A DNA stretch of 64,000 bases, taken from contig NC_067205.1 of the NCBI RefSeq assembly GCF_026262505.1, positions 4,650,001 to 4,714,000 of the forward strand, in the 5' to 3' direction. Under the pieces are notes generated by a model. That model was not told where the DNA came from, did not search any database, and saw only the letters and a program-made list of their open reading frames with translations. Shown one piece after another: positions 21,743 to 32,800 of this stretch. A program made the position numbers and the translations under genes. Origin of the DNA: Trichomonas vaginalis G3. Its lineage: Eukaryota; Parabasalia; Trichomonadida; Trichomonadidae. Within the stretch, counting starts at the first letter, position 1; every line of letters begins with the position of its first letter.

Positions 21743-21985
21743 ATGAGTCAGGGATTAGATATTGAAGCCATCAAAAAAGAAATTTGTGAGCAGATATTAA
21801 CAGAACTAAAGACATCAAAGGCCGAAGAAAAACCACAAAAACCAAAAAGGAAATTAAGTGAAAAGCAGTTAGCCGCATTAGCTGCAGGAAGAGAGAAGAA
21901 CCCGCGAATGAAAGCAAAAAGAGAACGTGAGGCTAAAGAAAAGGCGGAAAAGGAAAAGGCTGAATCCATCGAGAAGAAAGAATAA
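21743..21985 (+). CDS. Small Lys/Glu-rich coiled protein (P1)
   Basis: An 80-residue protein, very rich in Lys, Glu and Ala, with the conserved core PKRKLSEKQLAALAAGREKNPR. The homologue in P2 is 59332-59637. The C-terminal half should be a charged helix. The ATG at 21743 was chosen because P2 has the same start (MTQ.../MSQ...) after a T-rich leader. Function unknown; small basic proteins of this kind in virus-like elements often coat DNA, but that is inference. Confidence 0.65.
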   Translation: MSQGLDIEAIKKEICEQILTELKTSKAEEKPQKPKRKLSEKQLAALAAGREKNPRMKAKREREAKEKAEKEKAESIEKKE

Positions 21986-22009
21986 ATGATATATTTTTGT
22001 TTGTAATAA

Positions 22010-22842
22010 ATGTATAGACAAGTACCTTTAACAGTTGCTTTTAGTTCTGAAGACGAAAATGTTAAAATAAATGGAAATAGAATCACATTTAAATTACCTA
22101 TTGACTGGTCTGTTAATATAAACGAAAAATATATTGGTTTATCAAGTATGTATATAACACGAGGATTTAGAAAGGTTGAATTTGAGCTCGAAGTTGTTGT
22201 TATAAACGAAACTCAAGAATTTAAGCAAACTATTCACATATATAAATATTTCAAAGACGACACAACATTATATGAATGCATGAGTGATTTTAACGAAATT
22301 TTCGAAAAGAAATTTAACAAAAACGCTTTAAGATTAAATGTGTATCTTGATAAATTAAAAGAAGAAGGAATTCAACCACAAATTATAGACTTTCATTATG
22401 AATTTATTGAACAAATAGATGATTCACATACATGCACATTTGTTATATACTCACCGTTTAATGAAATAGCAGAAAAGAGACAAAGTGATTTTAGGATAGG
22501 TTTTAAAATTTCTCAGTATAATGAAGACTTCATGAATGTATTTAATTATAAACCGGAGAAGAACGAACAGTATTATTACCAATAATAAATATAATGTATG
22601 GGACAGAAAACAAGTCATTTATATTCAAATATCGCTAAAGGGGTTGAAAATGAATTTATGGACATACTAGATCACCATTAACAAATATTAAATATTATAA
22701 GTTATCAGGAAATAATAAAGAGTTTTGGATTGATATGTATTCTACACACGATCATAAATACCCCGTTGTATTACCCGAAGACGGAAAGGATGTTTTCTTC
22801 CTTGAGGCTCAGTTACTGAATTCAACTATCGCAACTTTATAA
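22010..22842 (+). pseudogene. Candidate minor virion protein (P1), broken
   Basis: Homologue of 58508-59339 in P2. It starts MYRQVPLTVAFSSEDENV and continues with beta-rich blocks FKLPIDWSVNINEKYIGLSS and MYITRGFRKVEFELEV; the end is FFLEAQLLNSTIATL. The strand-rich pattern and place in the capsid block suggest a structural protein such as a penton-like minor capsid protein, though no family signature was recognised. About one or two breaks. Confidence 0.55.
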
Positions 22843-23242
22843 GAAAATTCACAAGGTTAGAAATGAGGTTAGATATCGGGTTAGATATACCCTAAAATTA
22901 ATTTTATCATTTATGAAAAATTTAGTATATACAGAAATTAAAAAATTTTTGAGTTAATTTATTTTAAAAAATTATTTTTTTACTCTGGGTGTTAAAATCT
23001 ATGATAAAAAAAATAAATAAAAAAATTTTAACGTTAATTTTTAAGTTTATTTTTTCAAAAATTATTTTTTATTTTGTAAAGTGTCAAAAATTTTAACGTT
23101 TATTTTTAAGTTTATTTTTTTTAATTTTTTTATTTTTTGTAAATGTCAAATGTATTTTACGTGTCAAACGGTTTTTGTCAAATCCAATAATTTTGGTTCC
23201 GAGGGGCGTAGACCCTTGGTACCGAAATTATGGATACTAACT
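22843..23242. repeat. Right terminal region of Polinton P1
   Basis: No gene. Two direct copies of a motif TTTTAACGTT-ATTTTTAAGTTTATTTTTT lie near 23023-23060 and 23090-23120. The last nine bases read inward are AGTTAGTAT, the same as P2. Just inside, 23184-23233 folds into a hairpin of about 20 bp. TTTGACA motifs next to it are also found at the P2 ends. Confidence 0.7.
23184..23233. repeat. Terminal hairpin of P1
   Basis: Arms CCAATAATTTTGGTTCCGAG and (as complement) CCATAATTTCGGTACCAAGG pair with few mismatches around a short loop. The P2 ends form a hairpin at the same distance from the end with different sequence. Confidence 0.75.
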
Positions 23243-23639
23243 GGTGAATTCAATGAAACAAAACTCATACATCCACCAGATGATGGTATGAAAGAGTATG
23301 GATTTCCCCATCCTTGGCCACCACCTCCAAATGTTTTGCGTGTAAAAAAAATATTGATCTAAATGGTAAAATTCCAAATGAATTTGCTGTTCATGTAAAA
23401 AATTATATAGGAGAAAGTTTCATGTCCACTCATCGAATGCAAAACTCTTCTCACTGAAGATAACATTTTTCAATGTCATTCATTTAAACAATCTTTCAAT
23501 CCAATGAATATAATCTCATTTATGTTTCTATTTCCAATGATTTCCGATTTGCTAAAAATTGTGAAGATGAAGTGTTTCCCCCTTAAAAATTAGGATTGTC
23601 TATAGAGTAGGAAGATTGGTAAAAATAGGTAGCTAATTT
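23243..23639 (+). pseudogene. Degenerate host coding remnant
   Basis: Directly after the Polinton end, coding-like stretches appear in changing frames with stops, for example HPPDDGMKEYGFPHPWPPPP and later ISNDFRFAKNCEDE. The latter resembles the beginning of extracellular domains seen in trichomonad surface proteins, but no family can be named. It may be the lost 5' part of the following glycine-rich gene, into which P1 inserted. No matching host half was found left of P1. Confidence 0.4.
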
Positions 23640-25598
23640 TTGAATTTTACTGGACAATATGAGAATGTATCGTTTGAACAGAAGACTGCATTATTTACTT
23701 TCGTAGAATCAAACGAAAGTTCATCGAGATACAAAGTTGAATTACATCCTGGTTTCTATTTATTTGAATTATGGGGTGCACAAGGAGAAAGTAGCAAAGA
23801 TCCGAGATCTCAAGGACATGAACTTGGTGGAAAAGGAGGATATACTTCCGGGAAAATAAGAATTAATGAGAAAAAAACTTTTTTCATCTTTTTGGGTGGA
23901 ACAAACGGGTATAATGGCGGAGGTCATGGTGGTAAAGGCTCATACTGCAATGATGGTGGAAATGGAGGTGGAGCGACAGACATTAGAACAATTGATGGCA
24001 AATGGAACTCCACAGAATCTCTAAATTCAAGAATATTAGTTGCAGGTGGTGGAGGAGGCTTTGCTGCAGTTGGCTACTGCTATTATTGTTGCATGCTAAG
24101 ATCAGTCATAATGTAAACCTCTCAATTTTATTGTCGTGGGAAGTATCTCAATTCCTTCAAAAAAATTGAAAAACTATTTAATTTTAAAAATATAATACTT
24201 TTAATTAGTTAATTAATTGGAGATATTTTTAAAAAATCACTTTTGATAATACTTTTGAGAACTTTAATTAAAAAAATATATTCAAAAATATCCAGGATAT
24301 CAAGAGGGAATTGTTCCTTATGAGGTATATAGTTATGATGTATACCTCATAAGGAACAATTCCCTCCTTAAAACGAGAAAACTTGTTCGAAATTGTTTAT
24401 CATTTCGAACAATTTTTCTCGTTTTTAATAGGAAACTAAAGGCTATGAGGCACTGATTATATATTAGTGCCTCATAGCCTTTAGTTTCTAATAGATAGCT
24501 GGGAAACTTTCTCCAAATGATAAGTTATTCAGAGAAAGTTTCCCAGCTATCAAGAGGGAATTGTTCCTTATGAGGTATATAGTTATGATGTATACCTCAT
24601 AAGGAACAATTCCCTCCTTAAAATCGTAGACATTTTTATACTTATTAATCAACCATTCAAAATCATATTCCTCTGAAAAGTTATTTTATTAAAAATTTAG
24701 AATTTTAATAAATATAGAGTTTGAATTTCATACAATACCTATATATTTTCAATAATGGAATTTGAAAACCATTCTCAAAAGTTCTCAGAAAACCTTTTTT
24801 TCATTAATTTTAAGAAATCTGAGTATTAAATTAAGTGATAAATTCGTTTGACACTACTTTAATTTTTAAATTCAAAAAATTATATGTGCTTCTTAAAATG
24901 ACTCAAAAAAATTTATTATAAAATAATATATAATATTAAAAATCCCACAACATTTTTTACTTTACATAATCGTACTTCCTCGACGATTAATTTCCACTCA
25001 ATTTCTATCGTTGACCGAACTTAGCATGCAACATTATTACAATAATTGGCAAGTTGACGGTGTTGAAGGAAATCCAGAAAGAGAAATTGAGAATGTTGTC
25101 AAAAGTAATTTCAGTGGAAATGGCGGTTTTGGCTTTTTTGGAAGCTCTAATGGATATGGTGTCAAAGATGGTGATATTAAAACTTATGAACAATTTATGA
25201 AAGGAAGAGATGGTGGGAATGGCACTTTTGGGATCGGTGGAAATGGTGGAGATCTTTATGACAAGCCGCCTTATCCTTACCCTTATAATCCGAACACAGG
25301 AGGTGGTGGGGGAGGTGGATATTACGGTGGAGGTGCAGGATCTGGTTATTGGGGATCAAGAGGAGGTCCAGGAGGAGGGGGAAGTGGATACATTTCAGCA
25401 TCATTTGTTTCAGGACGAATGATCAGCGGTTTCAAACAAATGCCATCATATAAATCATTTCAATACATGAATGGCATTTCTGGAAATGGTGCAGCAAGGA
25501 TATCTATTATTGATGATTGCGTTGTTTCCTTTAAATGCAATCATAATAATCTTGGATTCTCACTTTTCTCTGTTTTCATATTAATGTATATATCATAA
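23640..25598 (+). pseudogene. ALK/LTK-like glycine-rich surface protein G1, split by element A2
   Basis: Extracellular glycine-rich domain of the ALK/LTK type. The first part has FYLFELWGAQGES, LGGKGGYTSGKI, FFIFLGGTNGYNGGGHGG, GGGATDIRTIDG and SRILVAGGGGGFAA. The second, beyond the insertion, has GTFGIGGNGGDLYD, GGGGGGGYYGGGAG and GGGGSGYISASF, and a hydrophobic C-terminus suited to a membrane anchor. Element A2 (24087-25033) interrupts it. No in-frame ATG precedes the first part (stop codon at 23634), so the 5' end is missing. Related copies are G2 (27940-28892) and G3 (63159-64000). Probably cell-surface adhesion or coat. Confidence 0.8.
24087..25033 (-). mobile_element. Five-hairpin element, copy A2
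   Basis: A 947-bp copy in reverse orientation to A1 and A3, with the same TGTTGCATGCTAAG-type ends and a 4-bp duplication TTAT (24083-24086 and 25034-25037). It interrupts the glycine-rich gene G1. The paralogue G2 gives a related empty site (TGCTATTTTGATAATAATTGG) of exactly the expected length. The five hairpins are present in mirrored order, between about 24303 and 24616. Confidence 0.92.
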
Positions 25599-25840
25599 TG
25601 CTAAATAATTCTTGTTTTAATAAAATATCTTTTAATTTAAAGGAATTGTGCTTGTTTTTAGTTATCATCGTTTCTGAATAAAGCATTAACAGATATACTA
25701 AATATTAAAATCTATTTTTCGCTTGTTTCCCATTAATGCGCTTAATAAAATGTATGGTTAAAATAATTATGTTATTTAATTGACATATATATATATATTG
25801 TCAAAAAACGATTATATTTCATTGAAAAATGATAACTAAA

Positions 25841-26472
25841 TCAATTATTTACTATTAAAAACACAAAGTAAATAAAATTATTCATCAAATGGTTAGAAAT
25901 AGGACAGCTTTGGAATTCAATACCCAAAAATGTTCCAAAAATATCTAATCCATAGAAGCCTAAACTTCCATATGAATTGTGATTGCTATCTTCATATGAA
26001 TATATTTTAATTCTTCGATAATATTCATTTTGAATAATAGGAAAAAGAACTCTTTTATTACCAATGGGTTTGTTTAATTTTGTCAAATTATATGTTGCAA
26101 TAATTTCATAATTTTTATTGTCTTTCGATCCTAAAACATCAAAACATGTAGGTTCTGGAGGACCAATTCCATGAATTACTAAACCTGAATAGTTGAACAG
26201 TCCATGAAATTGAAATTCGATAAAATTATACACTTGTTCTGTGAAGAAAAAAGTTTTCGTGTCACCATCAAAACCATTTTCAAGTTTATATAATTCATAT
26301 TTATTTAAATTTGGATATCCTTCTTTAGAAGCATAAATTTTAAAAAATTTATTGTTAAAGAGTGAATTTGAATTTAATACTTTCCGTAGAAAACCATCTC
26401 CATTTTGAGAAGGATAAGTAACAATTGATTCACTGTAAGAATAAGAAATTGGAGATTTACTGCAGCTTCATG
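25841..26472 (-). pseudogene. Discoidin-like C-terminal fragment of a host surface protein
   Basis: An open stretch of about 210 codons without a start; a stop lies just upstream of it. It resembles an F5/8 type C (discoidin) fold: NGFDGDTKTFFF, VYNFIEFQFHGLF, FDVLGSKDNKNYEII, YYRRIKIYS and SLGFYGLDIFGTF. It ends in a hydrophobic segment FIYFVFLIVNN that could anchor it in the membrane. It lies downstream of the damaged gene 26638-27682 on the same strand and may be its former C-terminal part. Confidence 0.5.
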
Positions 26473-26637
26473 AATAAAAGTGACAAATTTGACAGATTTG
26501 AACAATTCAAAAGCTTTTATCTGAAATCTTTCAATTTTGCAAACATTTGGTATGATTCGCATAATTGCGAAAGTTTGTTTCAATTTGATTGAAAAATTTG
26601 GATAGAGAAAAAAAAATTAGAGTAAAAATGAAGACTT

Positions 26638-27682
26638 TTATTTGAATTGTAATCCTTGATAAATTTCAAATTCTCGAGGTCGTTTGCGGTATTGATTGTT
26701 CTCAATCCTTTTATCGATATCACTCGAAAAAAGATGCAGAATAAAATAAGGGACATCTTCACGAAATTCTTCCAAAAAACTTTTTGGTTTGTTTTCAAAG
26801 TTAATTAGATTTTTTAGTGGATTTTTTGCTTGACAAAGATAAGATGAAAAGTGACTCAAAATTATTTCAAAATCATTTGTTGTCTGAAGTGGATTTACAT
26901 TTCCATAGGTAGTTGATGATGAAATATCATTTTGAAACAATTTGACATTTGTTACTGATAAAGTTACACCATTCCTATTATAAAATAGATATGGGCATTT
27001 ATTTGAAACAAATGAACAGTTGTTTACAGTGATACTACCTTCAGTGAAAATAATTCCACTTAAAGATCCTGCATTCAATTTATTATTCACAAAATTACAA
27101 TTTTCAACTTTAGCATTTAAGCTAAGTAATCCTCTTTCTTGTGAAGCTATATTATCCGAAAATGTACTTAACTTTGGATTGAAACTGTGTAGCTTCATAA
27201 GATAAAACACCAAGAACATTATAATTGCATTGACATTTAGAAATATTAACATTGGAAATTAATATATCAGCTGCTTCTTGTTTAAATCCTTCATTTGATT
27301 TATATCCAACTAATGATGATTCAAACATGTAATTTTTGAATGCTGAATTTTTGGTGCAATAAGAATATGTGCATGCAAAGTCCGAACTTTTTTCAGCATT
27401 TATTGAACAAATATGATACATAACAACTTGTCCAAGTTTTTGATAAATGCAATATCCATTTTTTATTTCATTGAAAGTTGTTGAGTGACAAAGGAGCTTA
27501 TTGTTATCATTATTAGTAAGTTTGATTACATTTCCTCCTTTTGTTGACAAGAATACATTTTTAACTAGAAATGAACCAGACTTACCTGTGATTTGTTTGT
27601 CCTCTGTCTGTGTTTCATCTTGATTCGAGCCTGGAAAGTAATCTTCCCAGACTTGATCAAATTCTTTGAGGAATTTGACCAA
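26638..27682 (-). pseudogene. Damaged Cys/Asn-rich repeat surface protein
   Basis: Two overlapping open frames on the minus strand (27152-27682 and 26638-27252) encode one family, indicating a frameshift near 27200 in this host gene. Short Cys-containing repeats such as VNNCSFVSNKC, ISNVNISKCQC and NCNFVNNKLN suggest a right-handed beta-helix (pectate-lyase-like) fold. A relative is 35093-36142, sharing a C-terminal LCQAK/LCEAK block. The N-terminal end lacks an ATG, since a stop sits right before the frame. Likely secreted or surface-located; exact role unknown. Confidence 0.55.
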
Positions 27683-27939
27683 TAACTATTTATTATCATC
27701 AAAAACTTATTTTTGTCACTTTTCATGGAATTTCACTTATGAATTCAATTAAAATTCATTTGTTCTAAGGTTAATAATGCAAAATAAACTCAGTCAAATT
27801 TGTTAATGGACTGTTCTGATTAAATCACACAGCTAAATAATGTTTCATTATGTTTGATATTTTAATCAAATGTTTCAAATTTCAATTCTTTGATAAAACA
27901 TAACTTACATTGCAAAGAATGCTTATTTTAAAAAGATGA

Positions 27940-28892
27940 GATATGGTTTAATTTGAAAGTCAGGGAAAATATTTAATAGTGATATTCTTGCAGCACCATT
28001 TCCAGAATTTCCATTCATGTAACCAAATGATTTATATGAGGGCATTGGTTTAAGACCGCTGATCATTCGTCCTGAAACAAATGATGCTTAAATAAATCCA
28101 CTTTCACCTCTCCCTGGACCTCCTCTTGATCCCCAATAACCAGATCCTGCTCCAACATCACCTCCTGTTTGGATTGTATTCATCAAACTTTTGAGAACAG
28201 TCATAAAGATCACCTCCATTTCCACCAATCCAAAAACTGCCATTTTCTCTATCTCTCCCTTTCATAAATTGTTCATAGGATTCGACATCACCAATTATAC
28301 TTCCAAAACCGCTGGAGCTCCCATTGACATCATAACCGACATTTCCATTGAAAATCCGATCGGATTTGTTATTTATAATTCTTTCAAGATTTCTTTCAAC
28401 ACATTCCATTTGCCAATTATTATCAAAATAGCAGTTTCTGATAGCTGCAAAGCCTCCGCCTCCACCAGCAACTAAAATTCTTGAATTTAAAGATTGATTT
28501 GAATTACATTCGCCATTAATCGTCCATATATCTGTGACACAGCCACCATTTCCACCATTTTTGCATAATATCCCTTTCTCTACACGTTATCCACCAATGT
28601 ATCCATTTGTTCCACCTAAAAAGATAAAAATGTAGTATAATCTTTAATTTTTATTATTCCAGAGGTATATACTCCTTTTTCACCAAGTTCATGACCTTTG
28701 GTCTAGGATCTTTGCTATTTGTTCCTAGTGCACCCGAAAATTCAATGAAGTATCCCCCTGGATCCAGACCAACTTCTTACCTGTCATAATAAGGATCTGG
28801 ATGTGGGTAAACAAAAGTAACTTTTTTTATGTTCGATGAAGCAAATTCATTATTTTTAAATACACTCAAAACATGTGAGACAATAGCAGTAT
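27940..28892 (-). pseudogene. Glycine-rich surface protein G2, degraded
   Basis: Minus-strand relative of G1 in several frames with stops. Recognisable pieces are LAAGGGGGFAAIRNCYFDNNWQ-like sequence near 28420-28475, SGFGSIIGDVESYEQFMKGR (28158-28409), the GSGYWGSRGGPG block near 28100-28150 and a final FGYMNGNSGNGAARIS. It has multiple stops and frameshifts and lost the poly-Gly part. Element A3 abuts its 5' side. It supplies the empty-site comparison for A2. Confidence 0.7.
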
Positions 28893-29838
28893 TGTTGCAT
28901 GCTAAGTTCGGTCAACGATAGAAATTGAGTGGAAATTAATCGTCGAGGAAGTACGATTATGTAAAGTAAAAATGTTGTGGGATTTTTAATATTATATATT
29001 ATTTTATAATAAATTTTTTTGAGTCATTTTAAGAAGCACATATAATTTTTTGAATTTAAAAATTAAAGTAGTGTCAAACGAATTTATCACTTAATTTAAT
29101 ACTCAGATTTCTTAAAATTAATGAAAAAAAGGTTTTCTGAGAACTTTTGAGAATGGTTTTCAAATTCCATTATTGAAAATATATAGGTATTGTATGAAAT
29201 TCAAACTCTATATTTATTAAAATTCTAAATTTTTAATAAAATAACTTTTCAGAGGAATATGATTTTGAATGGTTGATTAATAAGTATAAAAATGTCTACG
29301 ATTTTAAGGAGGGAATTGTTCCTTATGAGGTATACATCATAACTATATACCTCATAAGGAACAATTCCCTCTTGATAGCTGGGAAACTTTCTCTGAATAA
29401 CTTATCATTTGGAGAAAGTTTCCCAGCTATCTATTAGAAACTAAAGGCTATGAGGCACTAATATATAATCAGTGCCTCATAGCCTTTAGTTTCCTATTAA
29501 AAACGAGAAAAATTGTTCGAAATGATAAACAATTTCGAACAAGTTTTCTCGTTTTAAGGAGGGAATTGTTCCTTATGAGGTATACATCATAACTATATAC
29601 CTCATAAGGAACAATTCCCTCTTGATATCCTGGATATTTTTGAATATATTTTTTTAATTAAAGTTCTCAAAAGTATTATCAAAAGTGATTTTTTAAAAAT
29701 ATCTCCAATTAATTAACTAATTAAAAGTATTATATTTTTAAAATTAAATAGTTTTTCAATTTTTTTGAAGGAATTGAGATACTTCCCACGACAATAAAAT
29801 TGAGAGGTTTACATTATGACTGATCTTAGCATGCAACA
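28893..29838 (+). mobile_element. Five-hairpin element, copy A3
   Basis: A 946-bp copy in the same orientation as A1 and almost identical to it, with the same inverted ends. The flanks (GTAT left, GAAA right) do not form a target duplication, so this copy may have been rearranged after insertion, or recombined with another copy. It lies immediately 5' of the degraded gene G2. Hairpins span about 29309-29623. Confidence 0.92.
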
Positions 29839-30458
29839 GAAAAATTGATTAAGCTTTGCTCAATGAATTACTATCTTGTGGGGCTAAATTTAAAAAATTT
29901 GATTATTAGATATCAATTTTATATCTTTCGATGTGGAATTTAGACGCAATGAGACAGTTTAAGTGAATGTTCCCATATTTTAGAAATCAAATTGGCTGAT
30001 CAAAATTCTTCACAAAAATTTATTTTATGCCATTTTCATTAGAAAAATCTATGTTTGAATTGCATTCATCTATCTAATTCTAACTCCAAAAAAATCATTA
30101 AAAAATTATTGCGATAACATTTTTATTCAATCCTAAATTCAATTTAAATTTATGACTCACAAAAAAATATTGAATAGATGATCACATTATATATGGCTTC
30201 TCTACTGTTGAAATTCGAAAATATGTATAGGATGAAAATTTCATTCAATTCACAATTTGTACTTTTGAAATGAGAACGCTGAATTCAAATTTCAATTTAT
30301 TCATAATGGAACTCAAATTGAATTTTTAAGAAATGCTATAATATCAAATATATATCTCTAAAATCACAAAAATATTTTAAATGATAACAAATTGATTTGA
30401 ATCAAATATCTATACTTTGCAAAGACTGATATATTTGATTAAATAAATAATTTGTAAA
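29839..30458. other. AT-rich intergenic DNA
   Basis: Nothing recognisable apart from the likely promoter region of the next gene. The sequence just before the ATG at 30459 is A/T-only for about 30 bases. Confidence 0.5.
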
Positions 30459-31439
30459 ATGTCATTGAAAAAAAATTATTTGTTGTTTATGAAGCATCTC
30501 AACATTTACAAGGTTGCTGAAAGTAGCAGAATTCCAATTAATGAGGATGTTGTGATTTCTACACACCTACAAAAGAAGTCGCAATCTTCCAAAAACATTT
30601 TAACCATTCGTTGTAAGGAATTAAAAGACTTAATTGATATTTACAACTCAATAGTTGACAAATATCAAGAATTAATGTTTAAGATGCCATCCAACTGCTT
30701 CCCACCATCTTTTCCAAAGAGCTTTAGCTCTTTTAGAGAGTCATTTGAAAATTTTGTAAGAACAATCGAAGCTTACATCTTCCAAATTAAATCTAAAGAA
30801 GGTAGCGCTGAAAATTACAAAAGGAAAAACATAATAATGATCATAGATCAGTCGTGCTCCCTCTCAGAAAAATTAACATTATTTATGAAAGAAGCTCAAT
30901 CGTTTAACGAAACCGGAATGGGCGAAATCACAAAAACTATCGATTTTTCATTCCAAAAGCTTTTCAAAACCAACACATCGATAAATACAGCGATAAAAAA
31001 TGAAAAAATTGTAAATCAAGAGATGGTCAGTAAAGGCTTAGATCTTTATAGAAATACCTATAAAGCGTTTAAACTTTGTAAGGATTTCTTCTCCAGCCAA
31101 AAGAAAGATAATAACGAAAATTCGGCCCGAGAATTCAACATTGAAGACCTTAAAATTGCTCTTTCCCTTGTAAATACTGATGGTTTCCATTTGTTAACAA
31201 AGAAAGTTCCGACTTCTTTGACAAATAAAGGAGATATCGTTGAAATGAGAAGTGCCTTTTCTACAAACTGTGGTTATATTGGAAGTTTAGTAGAAGTGGC
31301 TGCTATTTTCAACGAATCTCTTGAAGCTATCATCATGAACCTTACAAATTTAACTAAGCTGTTCAATGATGTCATCTACCAATGCAATATTCCAACAAAA
31401 GTTGAAATTAATCAACTTTTGTTGCAACAATTGGCTTGA
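30459..31439 (+). CDS. Host helical protein of unknown function
   Basis: An intact 326-residue protein starting MSLKKNYLLFMKHLNIYK. I do not recognise the family. It looks all-helical, with amphipathic stretches such as LKDLIDIYNSIVDKYQELMF, FENFVRTIEAYIFQIKSKEG and NLTNLTKLFNDVIYQ. There is no signal peptide and no clear membrane segment, so it is probably cytosolic. Codon use is more GC-containing than the flanking DNA, and the frame has no interruption, both signs of a gene under selection. Its intact state contrasts with the damaged surface genes on either side. Start: first ATG, preceded by an A/T-only leader. Confidence 0.85.
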   Translation: MSLKKNYLLFMKHLNIYKVAESSRIPINEDVVISTHLQKKSQSSKNILTIRCKELKDLIDIYNSIVDKYQELMFKMPSNCFPPSFPKSFSSFRESFENFVRTIEAYIFQIKSKEGSAENYKRKNIIMIIDQSCSLSEKLTLFMKEAQSFNETGMGEITKTIDFSFQKLFKTNTSINTAIKNEKIVNQEMVSKGLDLYRNTYKAFKLCKDFFSSQKKDNNENSAREFNIEDLKIALSLVNTDGFHLLTKKVPTSLTNKGDIVEMRSAFSTNCGYIGSLVEVAAIFNESLEAIIMNLTNLTKLFNDVIYQCNIPTKVEINQLLLQQLA

Positions 31440-31947
31440 ATTTATATTTTTCTTTTTCTTTATTTGTTTCTATACCATGTTTGTAAATTTGTTTATTATT
31501 ATTTGTTATTTTACCTAGTTTTTTATATGTTTTTAATGATAAATAAGAAATTTGAATCTGAAATGAAGCTTTGATTCAGTTTGTGACCAAGTGGGAATTG
31601 ATTAATATTCCATAATTTAAGCTTACTCTTAGTTTGGAGCTTCTTAGGTTTAAATTTCTTGTTGATTGAAACATCATCGGTAAAAAAGTACAGAGTTTAT
31701 TTATTTGGAACGCATAAACATTACATTAAGATGGAAAGATTGAAGTTACCACTATGTAATCATTAATCCGAAAAAATAAAATGAGAAATTATAAAATTAA
31801 CCTCAAAGAAACTATGAACCTATGGAAATCCATGGAAGAAATTCTTGGGTTCAATTAAAAAATAGCTAAATAAATAGTTAAAAAAGGGAAATCAATTGAA
31901 AAGGTGAAAGTCATTACGGAAAATTTTACTAAACAACAAGTTGAGTA
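31440..31947. other. Intergenic, nothing recognised
   Basis: T-rich directly after the stop of the preceding gene (poly-pyrimidine TTTTTCTTTTTCTTTATTTG), a likely 3' processing region. No coding or repeat signal was found. Confidence 0.4.
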
Positions 31948-32259
31948 TTAAATTCGACGATTTCCGAATTGAAGTATAGGTGGTGGAAGGAATCTTATTG
32001 AAAATTTCTTTTCATCGGAAACGTAGTTGATGCAGATACCTTTCTCTGTAAATGTTTTACGTAATTCAGGAAAATGTATGCCAATCCATAAATAAAGTAG
32101 CCTCTTTTTCCTTCTGAATCTGGGTTCAATTGGTTCCAAGATACATAACGAGAGATATTTGGCAATTGAGACTACATTTGACATTTCGAGATCTTCTCCG
32201 AAGATTGAGCTTACCCAATCCTTAGCTGCTTGCACGAGAAATTCACTTTCGCTCTGCAT
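31948..32259 (-). CDS. Small host protein of unknown function
   Basis: A 103-residue intact frame, MQSESEFLVQAAKDWVSSIF onward, with a basic middle part RFRRKKRLLYLWIGIHFPE and a C-terminal LPPPILQFGNRR. It is predicted mostly helical then strand-rich. No family recognised. TCAATA about 12 bases before the ATG could serve as an initiator-like (TCAYTW) element of trichomonads, but the match is weak. Codon use resembles the neighbouring intact genes, and it is long enough to be unlikely by chance in such AT-rich DNA. Confidence 0.65.
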   Translation of the reverse strand: MQSESEFLVQAAKDWVSSIFGEDLEMSNVVSIAKYLSLCILEPIEPRFRRKKRLLYLWIGIHFPELRKTFTEKGICINYVSDEKKFSIRFLPPPILQFGNRRI

Positions 32260-32800
32260 TAAATTTTATTGAATTTTTGACACTTTTGAATGTGATTCAA
32301 TTGAGTTATTAAAATTATATAATAATTAATTAACTAAGTAGGCTGTGCATTTTAGTATAATTTACAAATTGAATGTGATCTTTCAAATTTTTTAACCTAG
32401 TTTTCTATAAATATTACTAGATCATGTAGCTTAATCAAATTTTCTATTTGACTGTAAAATTTACAACAAAGCATAAAAAACTATGACGATTTCTAAGATA
32501 AATCAATTATGTGATTGTAATGAGGATAATTAAAATAATCTACTTTCATATATTATGCTTTTTATATTAATATTCGAAAATTCCAAATTTGACGCTAATA
32601 TTTCTTGAATTTATCATCCAATCAGAAAAATATCGGAATGAAGAGAATGACTATATGTCGGTAAGAAAGCTTTACTGTAAAAACTAAGCTTTTAAACTCA
32701 TTGAATCAAATCGAAAGCAGATTCATTCATGAAATCAAAGCAAACTGGAACAGTTGTAGTTATAAAATATGCTAAATGAGGTTATTTAATTATCTAATCT
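32260..32800. other. Intergenic, nothing recognised
   Basis: AT-rich sequence between two minus-strand genes; no open frame, repeat or RNA gene seen. Confidence 0.4.

Larger units (their letters stand above)
7849..23242 (+). mobile_element. Polinton/Maverick P1, old and broken
   Basis: A virus-like element carrying fibre, integrase, PrimPol-helicase, protein-primed polymerase, HNH nuclease, major capsid and smaller virion-type genes, homologous to P2 (41783-63158). Its right end is the Polinton-type terminus read inward as AGTTAGTAT, at 23242, followed by a terminal hairpin. No matching left terminus was found, so the left limit is simply where homology to the P2 fibre begins. It looks old: about fifteen breaks, mostly in the polymerase, plus an inserted small element (20744-21505). 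Confidence 0.85.

Noticed and set aside
25195-25422. His/Leu-rich and Val/Glu-rich frames over the glycine-rich gene
   Set aside because: Out-of-frame readings of the poly-Gly coding stretch.
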